A stretch of 64,000 bases of DNA from an uncultured Ruminococcus sp. (GCF_934476685.1 NZ_CAKSNX010000008.1:34391-98390), one strand, 5' to 3'; counted from the stretch's first letter, positions 17,101 to 25,920 are shown. Notes: a model not told the origin generated them from the sequence alone. Numbers and translations: made by a program.

Positions 17101-18471
17101 CTCACCATCATCAAAGGAAGAGGTCATATACATTATGACTGACGCAGACGGCTCTGTAAACGGAGTATACGCAGTAAATATTTTCGGCAGCGGTGATATA
17201 ACCGATCACGGCTCTTACGACAGCGTAAAAATGCTTAACACAAACGATAAGATAACTCAGGACGGCGACAAAATAACCTTCAGCACAAACGCTGAAAAGG
17301 CATATATGCAGGGAACGCTCAAAAACGCTGAGATACCATGGGACATATCCATAAAATACTTCCTTGACGGAAAGGAATACACACCGAATGACATTGCAGG
17401 AAAAAGCGGCAAGCTTGAAATAAAGCTGAAAATAAGCAAAAACGAAAACTGCAAAAGTGATTTTTATGAAAACTATGCGCTGCAGGCAAGCTTCGCTCTT
17501 GACACAGAGCTTTGCAGCAACATAAAGACTGACGGCGCAACTACGGCAAATGTGGGCAGTGACAAGCAGATATCATACACTATCCTGCCGAACAAGGGCA
17601 TCGACACCTCGATAACCGCTGACGTAAAGGATTTTGAAATGGACGCTGTATCAATAAACGGTGTGAAGTTAAATCTTGATATAGACATTGACAGCTCTGA
17701 AATTTCAGATGAGGTCGCTGAACTCAATGACGGAGTTACTAAGATAGATGACGGCGCAAATTCAGTTTCCGACGGTTCTGACAAGCTAAAGGACGGCGGA
17801 GCAAAACTCAGCAAGGGCAGCTCTCAGCTTTCAGACGGAGCAAAGACTCTTGACAACGGCATAACAAAGCTTTCAAGCGGCGTTTCGTCAATGCAGAGCG
17901 GATTAAAGGAACTCAGTTCACAGTCCTCTACACTTACAAAAGGTTCTGCTCAGATGAGATCTGCTCTGGCTCAGCTCCAGTCCGCTCTGAACACAGTTTC
18001 TGCCGACACAAAAAATCTGAAAAAGCTTACCTATGCGTCAAGCGAGATAAAGACCGCTGTCAGCGAACTTACAAGCGGAGCGCAGCAGCTGAAAAGCAGC
18101 GTTGATTATTCACAGTACAAGTCAGCAAATCTCTTGTGAGCGGTTCTCAGTCGGTAGACAAGGGTGTTTCAGACCTGTATGACGGAATAGTAAACCTTTG
18201 CGACGGAACAAAGGAATTATCCGACGGCACGGGAGAACTGAAAGACAGAACGTCGGGAATGGACGATGAGATAAACATCAAGATAGATGACGTTATCTCG
18301 GAGATGAAAGGCGGCGACGGCGAAGTTACATCTTTTGTATCGGACAAGAACACAGATGTTGAGTCGGTACAATTTGTTATAAAGATACCCGAAGCAGAAG
18401 AGGAAGAACAGCCCGCAGAGGAAGAGCTTACCTTCTGGCAGAAGCTATTAAGACTTTTCGGTCTGTACTGA
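17101..18471 (+). pseudogene. YhgE/Pip-like exported protein remnant with frameshift
   Basis: The first fragment starts within KEEVIYIMTDADGSVNGVY, normally preceded by a signal peptide that is absent. It continues through a beta-rich domain to a long run of heptad-like repeats of the type LxDGxxxLxxG (about 17700-18110), characteristic of YhgE/Pip-type proteins. At 18120-18140 the frame is lost (SQYKSANLL then stop), and the remainder resumes in another frame (KSLVSGSQSVDKG) and runs to the stop at 18469-18471. The tail FWQKLLRLFG is the usual short C-terminus. The two open frames overlap by 4 bp, so they can look like two genes. Confidence 0.7.
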
Positions 18472-18478
18472 TAAAAAA

Positions 18479-18520
18479 CAGCAAGCATACACACAGAGAA
18501 TGAGTGTGTATGCCTGCTTT
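18479..18520. terminator. Hairpin between transporter remnants and tRNA-Ser
   Basis: GCATACACAC and GTGTGTATGC (18485-18494 / 18504-18513) with outer AGCA/TGCT pairing. A T6 run follows on the minus strand and a weaker T-rich stretch on the plus strand. Confidence 0.7.
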
Positions 18521-18532
18521 GTATATTCTGAC

Positions 18533-18566
18533 ATAAAAATAAACCGCCTGCTAAAAAACAGGCGGC
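18533..18566 (-). terminator. Terminator of tRNA-Ser
   Basis: Minus-strand hairpin CCGCCTG-ttttttag-CAGGCGG followed by TTTATTTTT, directly after the tRNA 3' end. Confidence 0.8.
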
Positions 18567-18575
18567 TATAAAAAG

Positions 18576-18664
18576 CGCAGATGGAGAGATTTGAACTCTC
18601 GCGACGGTATTACCGCCCTACCGCATTTCGAGTGCGGACCCTTCAGCCACTTGGGTACATCTGC
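18576..18664 (-). tRNA. tRNA-Ser(CGA)
   Basis: An 89-nt cloverleaf with acceptor GCAGATG/CATCTGC, discriminator G, anticodon stem CCGCA/TGCGG around loop CTCGAAA (anticodon CGA, codon UCG), a long variable arm typical of tRNA-Ser, and T arm GAGAG-TTCAAAT-CTCTC. CCA is not encoded. Confidence 0.95.
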
Positions 18665-18755
18665 ATATGCACATAAAAATATCATATGACATCTCATAAG
18701 ACTATAATATTATACCACATATGCAGTGCAAAAGTCAAGCTTTTTATTCAAATTA

Positions 18756-19256
18756 TTAGTTTGCAAGCCTTTCGTTAAGGTACGCTCCGACCTCTTCCGG
18801 TCTTATCTCAAGCGCCATTGCAAGCTCGTCAAAAAGCAGCTCTTCTGCGTCCTTGAAGAAGTATTCATCGGAGGCATGAAGCTTTCTTCCCTTTGCGAAC
18901 TGAGATTTTCTGTGCTTATAAAGCGTCCTTACCATGATAGCAATGCTTTTTATATTGCCGTCTGAGAGAGTTTCTCTGAAATATCTTATTCTCTCGCTGT
19001 CGGACTTTATCCACTCAGCTCTTTCCTCAGACATTGCCTCAATTATATCCTCTGCATCGGCTTTAGTAAGCACAGGCTTTAGTTTTGACATAAGATTTTC
19101 ATTGTCAACGGGAACATAAACCGTAGAATTATTCTTATACACAGGCTTAAGAACAAGATATTTCTTCATCTCGCCTTTAACCTTCTGCTGCATTTCGCCG
19201 CTTACTTTACACACTCCTGTTGAACCATATGACACAACACTGCCTATTTCAAACAT
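18756..19256 (-). CDS. CarD/CdnL-family transcription regulator
   Basis: A 166-residue protein. The N-terminal Tudor-like domain (MFEIGSVVSYGSTGVCKV...YLVLKPVY) is the RNA-polymerase-interacting domain shared by CarD, CdnL and TRCF; a helical C-terminal domain (about 70-160) would contact promoter DNA. CarD-type proteins stabilise open complexes at housekeeping promoters. It has an extended -10 promoter (TGTGATATAAT at about 19305-19310). It is a monocistronic gene between tRNA-Ser and the SCIFF locus. Confidence 0.85.
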   Translation of the reverse strand: MFEIGSVVSYGSTGVCKVSGEMQQKVKGEMKKYLVLKPVYKNNSTVYVPVDNENLMSKLKPVLTKADAEDIIEAMSEERAEWIKSDSERIRYFRETLSDGNIKSIAIMVRTLYKHRKSQFAKGRKLHASDEYFFKDAEELLFDELAMALEIRPEEVGAYLNERLAN

Positions 19257-19377
19257 ACAAATTCCCGCCTTTCTCGCTAAAAATACACTTTTTCTTACTA
19301 TTTAATTATATCACATTTTCTTAATTTCCGACATAGGCAGATTGCACAAAAAAAGCAGGATTTTACTATTAGAGGGC

Positions 19378-19416
19378 AAAAAACAGCGGACAGAACCTAT
19401 AAATTCTGACCGCTGT
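19378..19416 (-). terminator. Terminator of the SCIFF maturase gene
   Basis: Minus strand ACAGCGGTCAGAA...TTCTGTCCGCTGT hairpin followed by TTTTTTG, 25 bp after the scfB stop. Confidence 0.85.
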
Positions 19417-19441
19417 ATAAGCTGCGTGATATATTCTTAAC

Positions 19442-20815
19442 TTACTCAGCTGTTTCCATAAGCTGAATAGCCTTCATAAGTATTGCACATTCAAGACGCT
19501 TTTTCTGTATCTGACATGAAAGCTTGTGTGCATTATGAATATCACCTGCGTAGATATAGTTATTTGCATTGCATCCGCCGCTGCAATAGAACTTTGCCCA
19601 GCACTTTTTACATTCAGGCTTTGTATAAACGTGAGCCTTTGCAAAATCGTTCTTCATATTGAGGTCAAATGTGCCGTCATAAAGGCTGCCCATTTTATAC
19701 TCCTCGATACCAACGAACTGGTGACATGGGTAGATATCTCCGTCAGGTGTTACCGCAACATACTCGTTTCCGCAGCCGCAGCCACGAAGTCTTTTAATTG
19801 CGCAAGGGCCCTGATCCAGATCAAGCATAAAGTGGAAGAAGTTGATGAACTTTCCGCTGTTTCTGATGTTCTGTATCTTCTCGGAAAGCACCTCATACTC
19901 CTTGAATATCTTAGGCAGATCAGCCTCTGTGATAGCATAAGGCTCTTTCGGATCAGCCATTACAGGCTCTACTGAGATCTGGTCAAATCCCATATCATAA
20001 AGGTGCATAACGTCATTAGAGAAGTCGAGGTTATACTTTGTATATGTACCTCTTACATACCAGTCCTTATCCTTCGGACGCTTGTCCACAAGTCTTTTAA
20101 AGTTCTTTGTAATAAGATCATAACAGCCTGTGCCGTCGATCTTGACTCTCATTCTGTCGTTTACTTCCTTTCTTCCGTCGATAGAAAGGACAACATTGTA
20201 CATTTCCTTATTGATGAAGTCGATCATATCATCTGTGAGATGAACGCCGTTAGTAGTAACGGTGAAGCGGAACTTCTTGCCGTACTCCTCTTCCTTTGAG
20301 CGGGCATACTCAACGATCTGCTTTACCACGCCGAAGTTAAGGGAAGGCTCGCCGCCGAAGAAGTCAAGCTCAAGGAACTTTCTGTCCGCAGATTTTTCAA
20401 GGAGGAAGTCGATAGCCCTCTTACCTGTTTCAAAATCCATAAGCTTTCTGCCGACACCGAAGTCACCTGTTGACGCAAAGCAGTATTTACATCTCAGATT
20501 ACAGTCATGAGCGATATGGAGGCACATAGCCTTGATAGGTGACGCTACTGCTGAAAGAGCGTACTTCTCATAATCGTCCTCGGAGAAAAGTATCTTGTCA
20601 TTATAAAGAGAAACTATTTCCTCATAGCACTCTTCAATATCGTTTCTGTCATATGCTTTTGCAAGCTTGTTCATAACGTTTTCAGGACATTTGTCCTCGA
20701 ACGGAGGCTCAACGTTATCCAGCAGATCATAAGTCAGATCGTCAACGATATGCACACCGCCGCTGTTTACATCAAGGAGAACATTATAGCCTGCAAGCTT
20801 AAATTTATGTATCAT
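19442..20815 (-). CDS. scfB: SCIFF peptide radical SAM maturase
   Basis: About 457 residues from the ATG at 20815, the usual length for ScfB; a TTG-type extension upstream is not needed. It has the radical SAM [4Fe-4S] motif in DCNLRCKYCF (CxxxCxxC; about 104-111), an N-terminal peptide-recognition region (first ~90 residues) and a C-terminal SPASM/twitch region with many cysteines (CGCGNEYVAVTPDG, then CKKCWAKFYCSGGCN). ScfB enzymes install thioether (Cys to alpha- or gamma-carbon) crosslinks in the six-cysteine SCIFF peptide encoded just upstream. A terminator-like hairpin separates the two. Confidence 0.96.
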   Translation of the reverse strand: MIHKFKLAGYNVLLDVNSGGVHIVDDLTYDLLDNVEPPFEDKCPENVMNKLAKAYDRNDIEECYEEIVSLYNDKILFSEDDYEKYALSAVASPIKAMCLHIAHDCNLRCKYCFASTGDFGVGRKLMDFETGKRAIDFLLEKSADRKFLELDFFGGEPSLNFGVVKQIVEYARSKEEEYGKKFRFTVTTNGVHLTDDMIDFINKEMYNVVLSIDGRKEVNDRMRVKIDGTGCYDLITKNFKRLVDKRPKDKDWYVRGTYTKYNLDFSNDVMHLYDMGFDQISVEPVMADPKEPYAITEADLPKIFKEYEVLSEKIQNIRNSGKFINFFHFMLDLDQGPCAIKRLRGCGCGNEYVAVTPDGDIYPCHQFVGIEEYKMGSLYDGTFDLNMKNDFAKAHVYTKPECKKCWAKFYCSGGCNANNYIYAGDIHNAHKLSCQIQKKRLECAILMKAIQLMETAE

Positions 20816-20842
20816 TACACTACCACCCTCACTAAGTTCATA

Positions 20843-20873
20843 CAAAAATAAAGGGACATAAAAATGCCCCTTT
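20843..20873 (-). terminator. Attenuator-like terminator between scfA and scfB
   Basis: Minus strand AAAGGGGCAT-tttt-ATGTCCCTTT followed by ATTTTTG, 20 bp past the scfA stop and 28 bp before the scfB start. It would let the peptide transcript exceed the maturase transcript. Confidence 0.75.
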
Positions 20874-20893
20874 ACTAAGCGCTTTACTTATAA

Positions 20894-21037
20894 TTATGCT
20901 TCTCTCTCGCACTTCTGGTTAGCAACTGTGCATGAAGTCTTGCAAGCTGACTGACATGAAGCCTGACATTTGCCGCAGCCGCCTACTGCTGCTGTCTTCT
21001 TGAGATTAGCCTTGTTAATTGTCTTGATATGTTTCAT
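20894..21037 (-). CDS. scfA: SCIFF ranthipeptide precursor (six cysteines in forty-five residues)
   Basis: A 47-residue peptide starting MKHIKTINKANLKK. Six cysteines (21, 24, 28, 32, 36, 43) occur in the C-terminal part, in the SCIFF pattern GCGKCQASCQSACKTSC. It has an ideal ribosome site (GGAGG seven bases before ATG) and an extended -10 promoter. SCIFF is near-universal in Clostridia; it is modified by ScfB to a thioether-bridged ranthipeptide, reported to act in quorum-like regulation in some species. No dedicated exporter or protease is encoded next to it here. Confidence 0.96.
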   Translation of the reverse strand: MKHIKTINKANLKKTAAVGGCGKCQASCQSACKTSCTVANQKCEREA

Positions 21038-21068
21038 AACAGATACCTCCGATAAATAAGTTACCTAT

Positions 21069-21074
21069 ATTATA
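21069..21074 (-). promoter_or_regulatory. Extended -10 promoter element of scfA
   Basis: AATGTGATATAAT on the minus strand: a TG-n extended TATAAT about 32 bp upstream of the scfA ATG. No good -35 is visible. The same AATGTGATATAAT stretch occurs before the carD gene. Confidence 0.6.
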
Positions 21075-21146
21075 TCACATTGCGCAGGTAAATTTATGAA
21101 TGTATAGTGAACGTAGTTTAAATATTTATGTTCATTATATTTACAG

Positions 21147-21545
21147 TTAATTCCTCTTAGAGTTGACGCCAACCACTCCCCCTGCTGCGGCGCAGACGAG
21201 GGTAATGACCAGTTTAGTCGGCACAGAGAAGCTTTCCGCCGCCTTTGTGAACAGCGCACTAAGTACGACTATGATAAGAAAAATGAAAACTCCGCACAGC
21301 ACTCCCATAAGCAGACCGTTTCTTCTCCGTCTTTTTCCGCTTATATATCCCCCTGCATACGCTCCCACAGCCAGTGCTGCGGTTGACATAACTGACAGCA
21401 TAAAGTCCTGAGCGTCTATCTTTGTGATAATGAATGCAAAGCCGCCTATAATAAGCAGCATTATGCCGAAAGCGATGACCGCCGAAAACAGCGGTTCTGA
21501 AACCGTTCTGAATGTTCTGAGATCCTTTATGCCACGCAATTTCAT
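21147..21545 (-). CDS. TIGR04086-type four-segment membrane protein of the SCIFF locus
   Basis: 132 residues from the ATG at 21545 with GGAGG eight bases upstream; an in-frame extension upstream lacks a site. Four hydrophobic segments (about 22-43, 50-68, 80-105, 110-128) with AYAGGYISGKRRRR between the second and third. This matches the TIGR04086 family, typically found between yajC and the SCIFF peptide gene, as it is here. Its function is unknown; association with peptide export or membrane sensing is only inferred from synteny. Confidence 0.8.
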   Translation of the reverse strand: MKLRGIKDLRTFRTVSEPLFSAVIAFGIMLLIIGGFAFIITKIDAQDFMLSVMSTAALAVGAYAGGYISGKRRRRNGLLMGVLCGVFIFLIIVVLSALFTKAAESFSVPTKLVITLVCAAAGGVVGVNSKRN

Positions 21546-21587
21546 TTTTCTTTCCTCCGAATCAAATAGCATTGCCATACAAAATAT

Positions 21588-21628
21588 AAATAATATTTAT
21601 ATTAAATAATATTTATATTATTTATATT
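21588..21628. repeat. Tandem 16-bp AT repeat upstream of the TIGR04086-like gene
   Basis: The 16-mer AAATAATATTTATATT occurs twice in exact tandem (21588-21603, 21604-21619) and a 9-bp part follows (21620-21628). The unit is nearly palindromic. It lies in the promoter region of the membrane gene. Confidence 0.85.
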
Positions 21629-21640
21629 CGTGAGGAAAAG

Positions 21641-21670
21641 AAAAAAGACCTGCCGAAAAACGACAGGTCT
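21641..21670 (-). terminator. Terminator after yajC
   Basis: Minus strand AGACCTG-tcgtttttcgg-CAGGTCT followed by a T6 run. Confidence 0.85.
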
Positions 21671-21682
21671 GAATTTCAAAAA

Positions 21683-22006
21683 TTAATCATCATGAACAGT
21701 TTCGTTCTTTGCAATAGCCCATTTCTTGATACGGATCTTACTTCTGTCTCCGCCTGTTTCGATAACTACTGTGTCCTCCTTGATCTGGAAAACTATGCCG
21801 ACAATACCGCCGTTTGTAACGATCTCATCGCCGATCTCCAGATTATCTCTCATCTGAGCGTCTTTCTTTTCCTGCTTCTTCTGTGGACGAATGATAAAGA
21901 AATAGAAAAATACAACGATAAGAATAAGCGGGATAAATGTAGCCGCATAACCTGCGGTAGTGTTTCCTGCCGCTGTAAGAATGGCTGCACTAGCTGATAA
22001 ATTCAT
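21683..22006 (-). CDS. yajC: Preprotein translocase accessory subunit YajC
   Basis: A 107-residue protein with one membrane segment (FIPLILIVVFFYFFIIRPQKK) and a cytoplasmic tail containing the YajC motif LEIGDEIVTNGGIVGIV. YajC associates with SecDF and YidC at the Sec translocon. Its location next to the SCIFF locus is a common clostridial arrangement. Confidence 0.93.
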   Translation of the reverse strand: MNLSASAAILTAAGNTTAGYAATFIPLILIVVFFYFFIIRPQKKQEKKDAQMRDNLEIGDEIVTNGGIVGIVFQIKEDTVVIETGGDRSKIRIKKWAIAKNETVHDD

Positions 22007-22101
22007 TAAAAGACCTCCAAATATTAAATACTTCTTTTATTATATCAGATATGTATTAATTATGCAAGGCTATTAACAATAATTTTTCAACTTTTACAAA
22101 A

Positions 22102-23487
22102 TTATTTTTTGTTCTTGATGTACTCGTCAATAGCGGCAGCAGCTTTCTTGCCTGCGCCCATTGCAAGGATAACGGTAGCAGCGCCTGTTACAGCGTCGCC
22201 GCCTGCGTAAACGCCTTCCTTAGTTGTTGACTCGTTTTCGTCAACGATAAGGCAGCCGTGCTTGTTTACTTCAAGACCAGGAGTTGTGCTTCTGATAAGC
22301 GGGTTAGGTGAAGTACCGATAGACATGATAGCTGTGTCGATCTCAAGCTCGAAGTTTGAACCTTCAACAGCAACAGGTCTTCTTCTTCCGCTCTCATCAG
22401 GCTCGCCAAGTTCCATCTTGATGCACTCCATGCTCTTTACATGACCGTTCTCATCGCCGAGGATCTTAACAGGGTTGTTGAGTACGAGGAACTCGATGCC
22501 CTCTTCCTGAGCGTGATGGACCTCTTCCTTTCTTGCAGGAAGCTCGTCCATTGAACGTCTGTAAACAACATAAACGTGCTCTGCGCCAAGACGCATTGCT
22601 GAACGTGCAGCGTCCATAGCAACGTTACCGCCGCCGACAACAGCTACGTTCTTAGACTTCATGATAGGAGTTGCATACTCGTCCTTGTAAGCCTTCATAA
22701 GGTTGATTCTTGTAAGATACTCGTTAGCTGAGTAAACACCAACAAGACCTTCGCCCTCGATGCCCATAAATCTAGGAAGACCGGCACCTGAGCCTACGAA
22801 TACAGCCTCATAGCCCATTCCCATAAGTTCGTCGATAGAAAGTACCTTACCGATAACCATGTTTGTCATGATATTAACGCCAAGTTCCTTCAGGTTGTCG
22901 ATCTCGTGCTGAACGATAGACTTAGGAAGTCTGAACTCAGGGATACCATACATAAGAACGCCGCCTGCTGTATGGAATGCTTCGTAGATAGTTACATCAT
23001 ATCCCAGCTTAGCAAGGTCGCCTGCGACAGTAAGGCTTGAAGGACCGGCGCCGACAACGGCTACCTTATGTCCGTTCGGCTCAGCCTTTTCTACTGCAAC
23101 AGCCTTGTCAGCCATATAGTCAGCGCAGAATCTTTCAAGTCTGCCGATGCCGACAGGTTCGCCCTTGATTCCTCTTACGCACTTGCCCTCACACTGATGC
23201 TCCTGCGGGCATACACGTCCGCAAACAGCCGGAAGAGCGTTTGTTGATTTGATTATCTTATATGCTTCCTCGAACTCGCCCTCTGCTACCTTAGCAACGA
23301 ATTCAGGTATTCTAACGCTTACAGGACATCCTGTCATACAAGGCTTGTGCTTGCAGTTAAGACATCTTTTAGCTTCCTCAATAGCTTCCTCAGGAGTATA
23401 GCCAAGAGTTACCTCTTTAAAGTTTCTTGCTCTTACCTTAGGATCCTGCTCCGCGATCGGAGTTTTGGTCAAACTCATATTAGGCAT
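22102..23487 (-). CDS. nfnB: NfnB / glutamate-synthase-beta-like NADPH oxidoreductase
   Basis: 461 residues from the ATG at 23487. N-terminal cysteine-rich iron-sulfur region (CLNCKHKPCMTGCPV, then CGRVCPQEHQCEGKC), followed by two Rossmann folds (VVGAGPSSLTVAG for FAD, VVGGGNVAMDAARSA for NADP(H)) and the C-terminal GDAVTGAATVILAMGAGKKAA motif. Alone it could be called GltD. Paired with the adjacent FAD/[2Fe-2S] subunit it fits NfnL, the large subunit of the electron-bifurcating NADH-dependent ferredoxin:NADP+ oxidoreductase. Start and upstream stop share one base (TAATG). Confidence 0.88.
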   Translation of the reverse strand: MPNMSLTKTPIAEQDPKVRARNFKEVTLGYTPEEAIEEAKRCLNCKHKPCMTGCPVSVRIPEFVAKVAEGEFEEAYKIIKSTNALPAVCGRVCPQEHQCEGKCVRGIKGEPVGIGRLERFCADYMADKAVAVEKAEPNGHKVAVVGAGPSSLTVAGDLAKLGYDVTIYEAFHTAGGVLMYGIPEFRLPKSIVQHEIDNLKELGVNIMTNMVIGKVLSIDELMGMGYEAVFVGSGAGLPRFMGIEGEGLVGVYSANEYLTRINLMKAYKDEYATPIMKSKNVAVVGGGNVAMDAARSAMRLGAEHVYVVYRRSMDELPARKEEVHHAQEEGIEFLVLNNPVKILGDENGHVKSMECIKMELGEPDESGRRRPVAVEGSNFELEIDTAIMSIGTSPNPLIRSTTPGLEVNKHGCLIVDENESTTKEGVYAGGDAVTGAATVILAMGAGKKAAAAIDEYIKNKK

Positions 23488-24320
23488 TATCTTACACCTC
23501 CAGTAAGTCTGCACACATGTGCCTTTTCCTGTTCCTTATAAGTAGAATTTCTTCTCATAAGCTCATCAAAATCTACCTTGTGACCGTCAAAGTCAGGGCC
23601 GTCAACACAGGCATATCTGATCTTGCCGTCAACAGTAACACGACATCCGCCGCACATTCCTGTACCGTCGATCATGATAGGGTTGAGTGAAACAAGTGTC
23701 TTGATGCCGTAAGGCTCAGTTACCTTGCATACGAACTTCATCATAGGAACAGGTCCGATAGCGATAACTTCGTCGAACTTAGCGCCGCCGTCGATAAGCT
23801 CCTGCAGCTTGTTTGTAACGAAACCGTGATAGCCGTAAGAACCATCGTCTGTACAGATGTGGAGATGTGAAGAAGCCTTGCCCATCTCTTCCTCAAGAAT
23901 AAGGATATCCTTATTTCTGAAACCTGCGATAAGGTCAACTTCAACGCCCATGGAGTGGAGCTTCTTAGCCTGTGGATAAGCGATAGCACATCCAACTCCT
24001 CCGCCGACAACGGCTACTCTCTTAACGCCCTCGCCATACTCTGTGGCAACGCCGAGAGGACCTACTACGTCATGGATATACTCGCCCTGTTCAAGCTTAG
24101 CAAGCTCCATGGTAGAACCGCCGACAACCTGGAATATAATTGTGATCGTTCCCTTTTCTCTGTCATAATCAGCGATAGTAAGAGGCACTCTTTCGCCCTG
24201 CTCGTTTACACGGTAGATGATAAACTGGCCGGCTTCAGCCTTTGCAGCAATGAACGGTGCGTCGATTTCCATCAGCACAACATTTTCATTTAGCTGTTTT
24301 TTGGTTACTATTTTATACAC
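23487..24320 (-). CDS. nfnA: NfnA / sulfide dehydrogenase-type FAD-[2Fe-2S] subunit
   Basis: 277 residues with a GTG start preceded by GGAGGG. N-terminal FAD-binding domain (FIIYRVNEQGERVPLTI), an NAD(P)-binding fold (VGGGVGCAIAYP) and a C-terminal [2Fe-2S] cysteine cluster (MCGGCRVTVDGKIRYAC). This is the small subunit of Nfn-type or dihydroorotate-dehydrogenase-electron-transfer-type complexes; the coupled large subunit downstream points to Nfn, which balances NADH, NADPH and ferredoxin pools in anaerobes. Confidence 0.87.
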   Translation of the reverse strand: MYKIVTKKQLNENVVLMEIDAPFIAAKAEAGQFIIYRVNEQGERVPLTIADYDREKGTITIIFQVVGGSTMELAKLEQGEYIHDVVGPLGVATEYGEGVKRVAVVGGGVGCAIAYPQAKKLHSMGVEVDLIAGFRNKDILILEEEMGKASSHLHICTDDGSYGYHGFVTNKLQELIDGGAKFDEVIAIGPVPMMKFVCKVTEPYGIKTLVSLNPIMIDGTGMCGGCRVTVDGKIRYACVDGPDFDGHKVDFDELMRRNSTYKEQEKAHVCRLTGGVR

Positions 24321-24365
24321 TGAAAATCCCTCCTGTAATTAAATTATAGCTTCACGCTTATAAAC

Positions 24366-24394
24366 ATTATACAGCTTTTCGCTAAAAAATACAA
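24366..24394 (-). promoter_or_regulatory. Promoter of nfnAB
   Basis: Minus strand TTGTAT, 17-base spacer, TATAAT, about 45 bp before the GTG start. Confidence 0.75.
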
Positions 24395-24489
24395 GGGTTT
24401 TTATGATGTTTTGATGATAATTTGCTGATTTTCACATATTTTTTACATTTAATACAGCAAAGTGTACATCGGCTGTGCAATATCTTTCC

Positions 24490-25770
24490 TCAGACAGTCT
24501 GATTTTCCAGAAAGGTCTTGATATTTTCCAGTTCCCCTGCCATACGCTGGGAGAGGTCAGCCTGCGGCCGGAAAAGGCTGTTATAGGTATAGACCGCTGT
24601 ACCGCAGCAAACGCCCTGTGATACAGCGTCGGACATCTGCTGTGCGATAATACCCTCTGTGCGGGTAAACTCATCATCTGCGCCTATCTTGTATGCTCCA
24701 AGACCTGCCACCAGCCGCACGTTTGAGGTCATCATATCCTCCCAATCTCTGAGGGTGCTTTCAAAAGGCTTGACAGAATTTTCATAGCCGAAATAGATCT
24801 GAGGAACGATATAATCGCAGAACCCCGCTTCTGCGCACCAGCGTTTAACGTCCGCATACATAAAGTCATAATTATTTTCGATATTCCCCTGCGGAGATAT
24901 CCCCACTTCTATCTGCGTATCGGCAGCTTTTACCGCACTGTATATATTACTGCACATTTCGGAGATATTTTCCGTCCGCCACTGGGAAAGCGTTTTGCCT
25001 CCCGACATCTGAGCATAGCATTGTGCGTCAAAATCCTCATCTGTGGTGGGGTAAAAATAATCATCATAGTGTATGCCGTCCACGTCATAGTTCTCTGCTA
25101 TCTCCGCCGCTCCGTCGGCAATAAGCTCCCTCACCTCGTCATAGGCAGGGTCGAGCCATAGGTTCTCGCTGTTTTCAACTTCCTTTATATAGCCGTTCCC
25201 CATTGAAAGCCACTGCGCCGTTTTGTAATATGAGCTTACCACGCTCAGGCTCTCCTTTGTCTGACATCTCAGCGGATTTATCCATGCGTGGACGGAGAGA
25301 TTATAACTGTGAGCGATATCGCAGGCTGTTTCAAGCATATCAAATCTCAGCGTTCCGTCAGCTGCGGTCAGATACTCCGACGCAGGGTACAGCTTTGACT
25401 CATACAAAGCGTCGCCGAAAGGACGGACGTGGAGATAAATAGTGTTAAATCCTGTATCAGAAATATTTCCGCAGGCTTTTTCAAACTCCGCTCTGAAAAA
25501 ATATTCGTCACCTGTGAGCATAGGGGCAAGGTCGATATAGGAGAGCCATATCCCCTGCTGACTGCTGTAATTGAGCCTGTCCGAAGAGCTTTCCGCAGAA
25601 TATCCGCTCACAGTATTTGAAACAGGTATGACCGAACCTGTTCTCAGCTTTTTCAACCGTTCCATACCGTTATCCTGCGGCCGGGCATCATCATTATATC
25701 CGCTGCAGCTGCAAAGCAGCACTGCTCCGACAAGCAATGCAAACCTTTTAAAAGCTCCGAATTTTATCAT
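24490..25770 (-). CDS. Family-10-like glycosyl hydrolase lipoprotein (GHL10/DUF187, YngK-like)
   Basis: 426 residues with a lipoprotein signal (lipobox LCSC, Cys22). The mature part is a TIM-barrel glycoside-hydrolase-like domain: WLSYIDLAPML, GFNTIYLHVRPFGDALYES, LSVHAWINPLR, YDVDGIHYDDYFYPT and VPQIYFGYE are GHL10 hallmarks. Homologous domains are found in surface enzymes acting on peptidoglycan or polysaccharides, but the substrate is not known here. It is a monocistronic gene; expected location is the outer face of the membrane. Confidence 0.85.
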   Translation of the reverse strand: MIKFGAFKRFALLVGAVLLCSCSGYNDDARPQDNGMERLKKLRTGSVIPVSNTVSGYSAESSSDRLNYSSQQGIWLSYIDLAPMLTGDEYFFRAEFEKACGNISDTGFNTIYLHVRPFGDALYESKLYPASEYLTAADGTLRFDMLETACDIAHSYNLSVHAWINPLRCQTKESLSVVSSYYKTAQWLSMGNGYIKEVENSENLWLDPAYDEVRELIADGAAEIAENYDVDGIHYDDYFYPTTDEDFDAQCYAQMSGGKTLSQWRTENISEMCSNIYSAVKAADTQIEVGISPQGNIENNYDFMYADVKRWCAEAGFCDYIVPQIYFGYENSVKPFESTLRDWEDMMTSNVRLVAGLGAYKIGADDEFTRTEGIIAQQMSDAVSQGVCCGTAVYTYNSLFRPQADLSQRMAGELENIKTFLENQTV

Positions 25771-25865
25771 ATTATCATCTCCGAAATAAACATCTTATGT
25801 TCTTTGTATTCTCACACCGATACATTATATTTATTCTATTGGCTGATTATGATAATTTTATTCAG

Positions 25866-25901
25866 ACACAAAAACAGCCGATACTTTTTAGTAACGGCTG
25901 T
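25866..25901 (-). terminator. Terminator of the P-type-ATPase-like gene
   Basis: Minus strand ACAGCCG...CGGCTGT hairpin followed by TTTTTG, 20 bp after the stop. Confidence 0.8.
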
Positions 25902-25920
25902 AAGTTAAATAAGTTGAAAC

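Noticed and set aside
16164..17138. Intact 324-residue membrane transporter
   Set aside because: It starts and ends in the middle of conserved MMPL domains and its C-terminal residues are out-of-frame sequence of the next gene.
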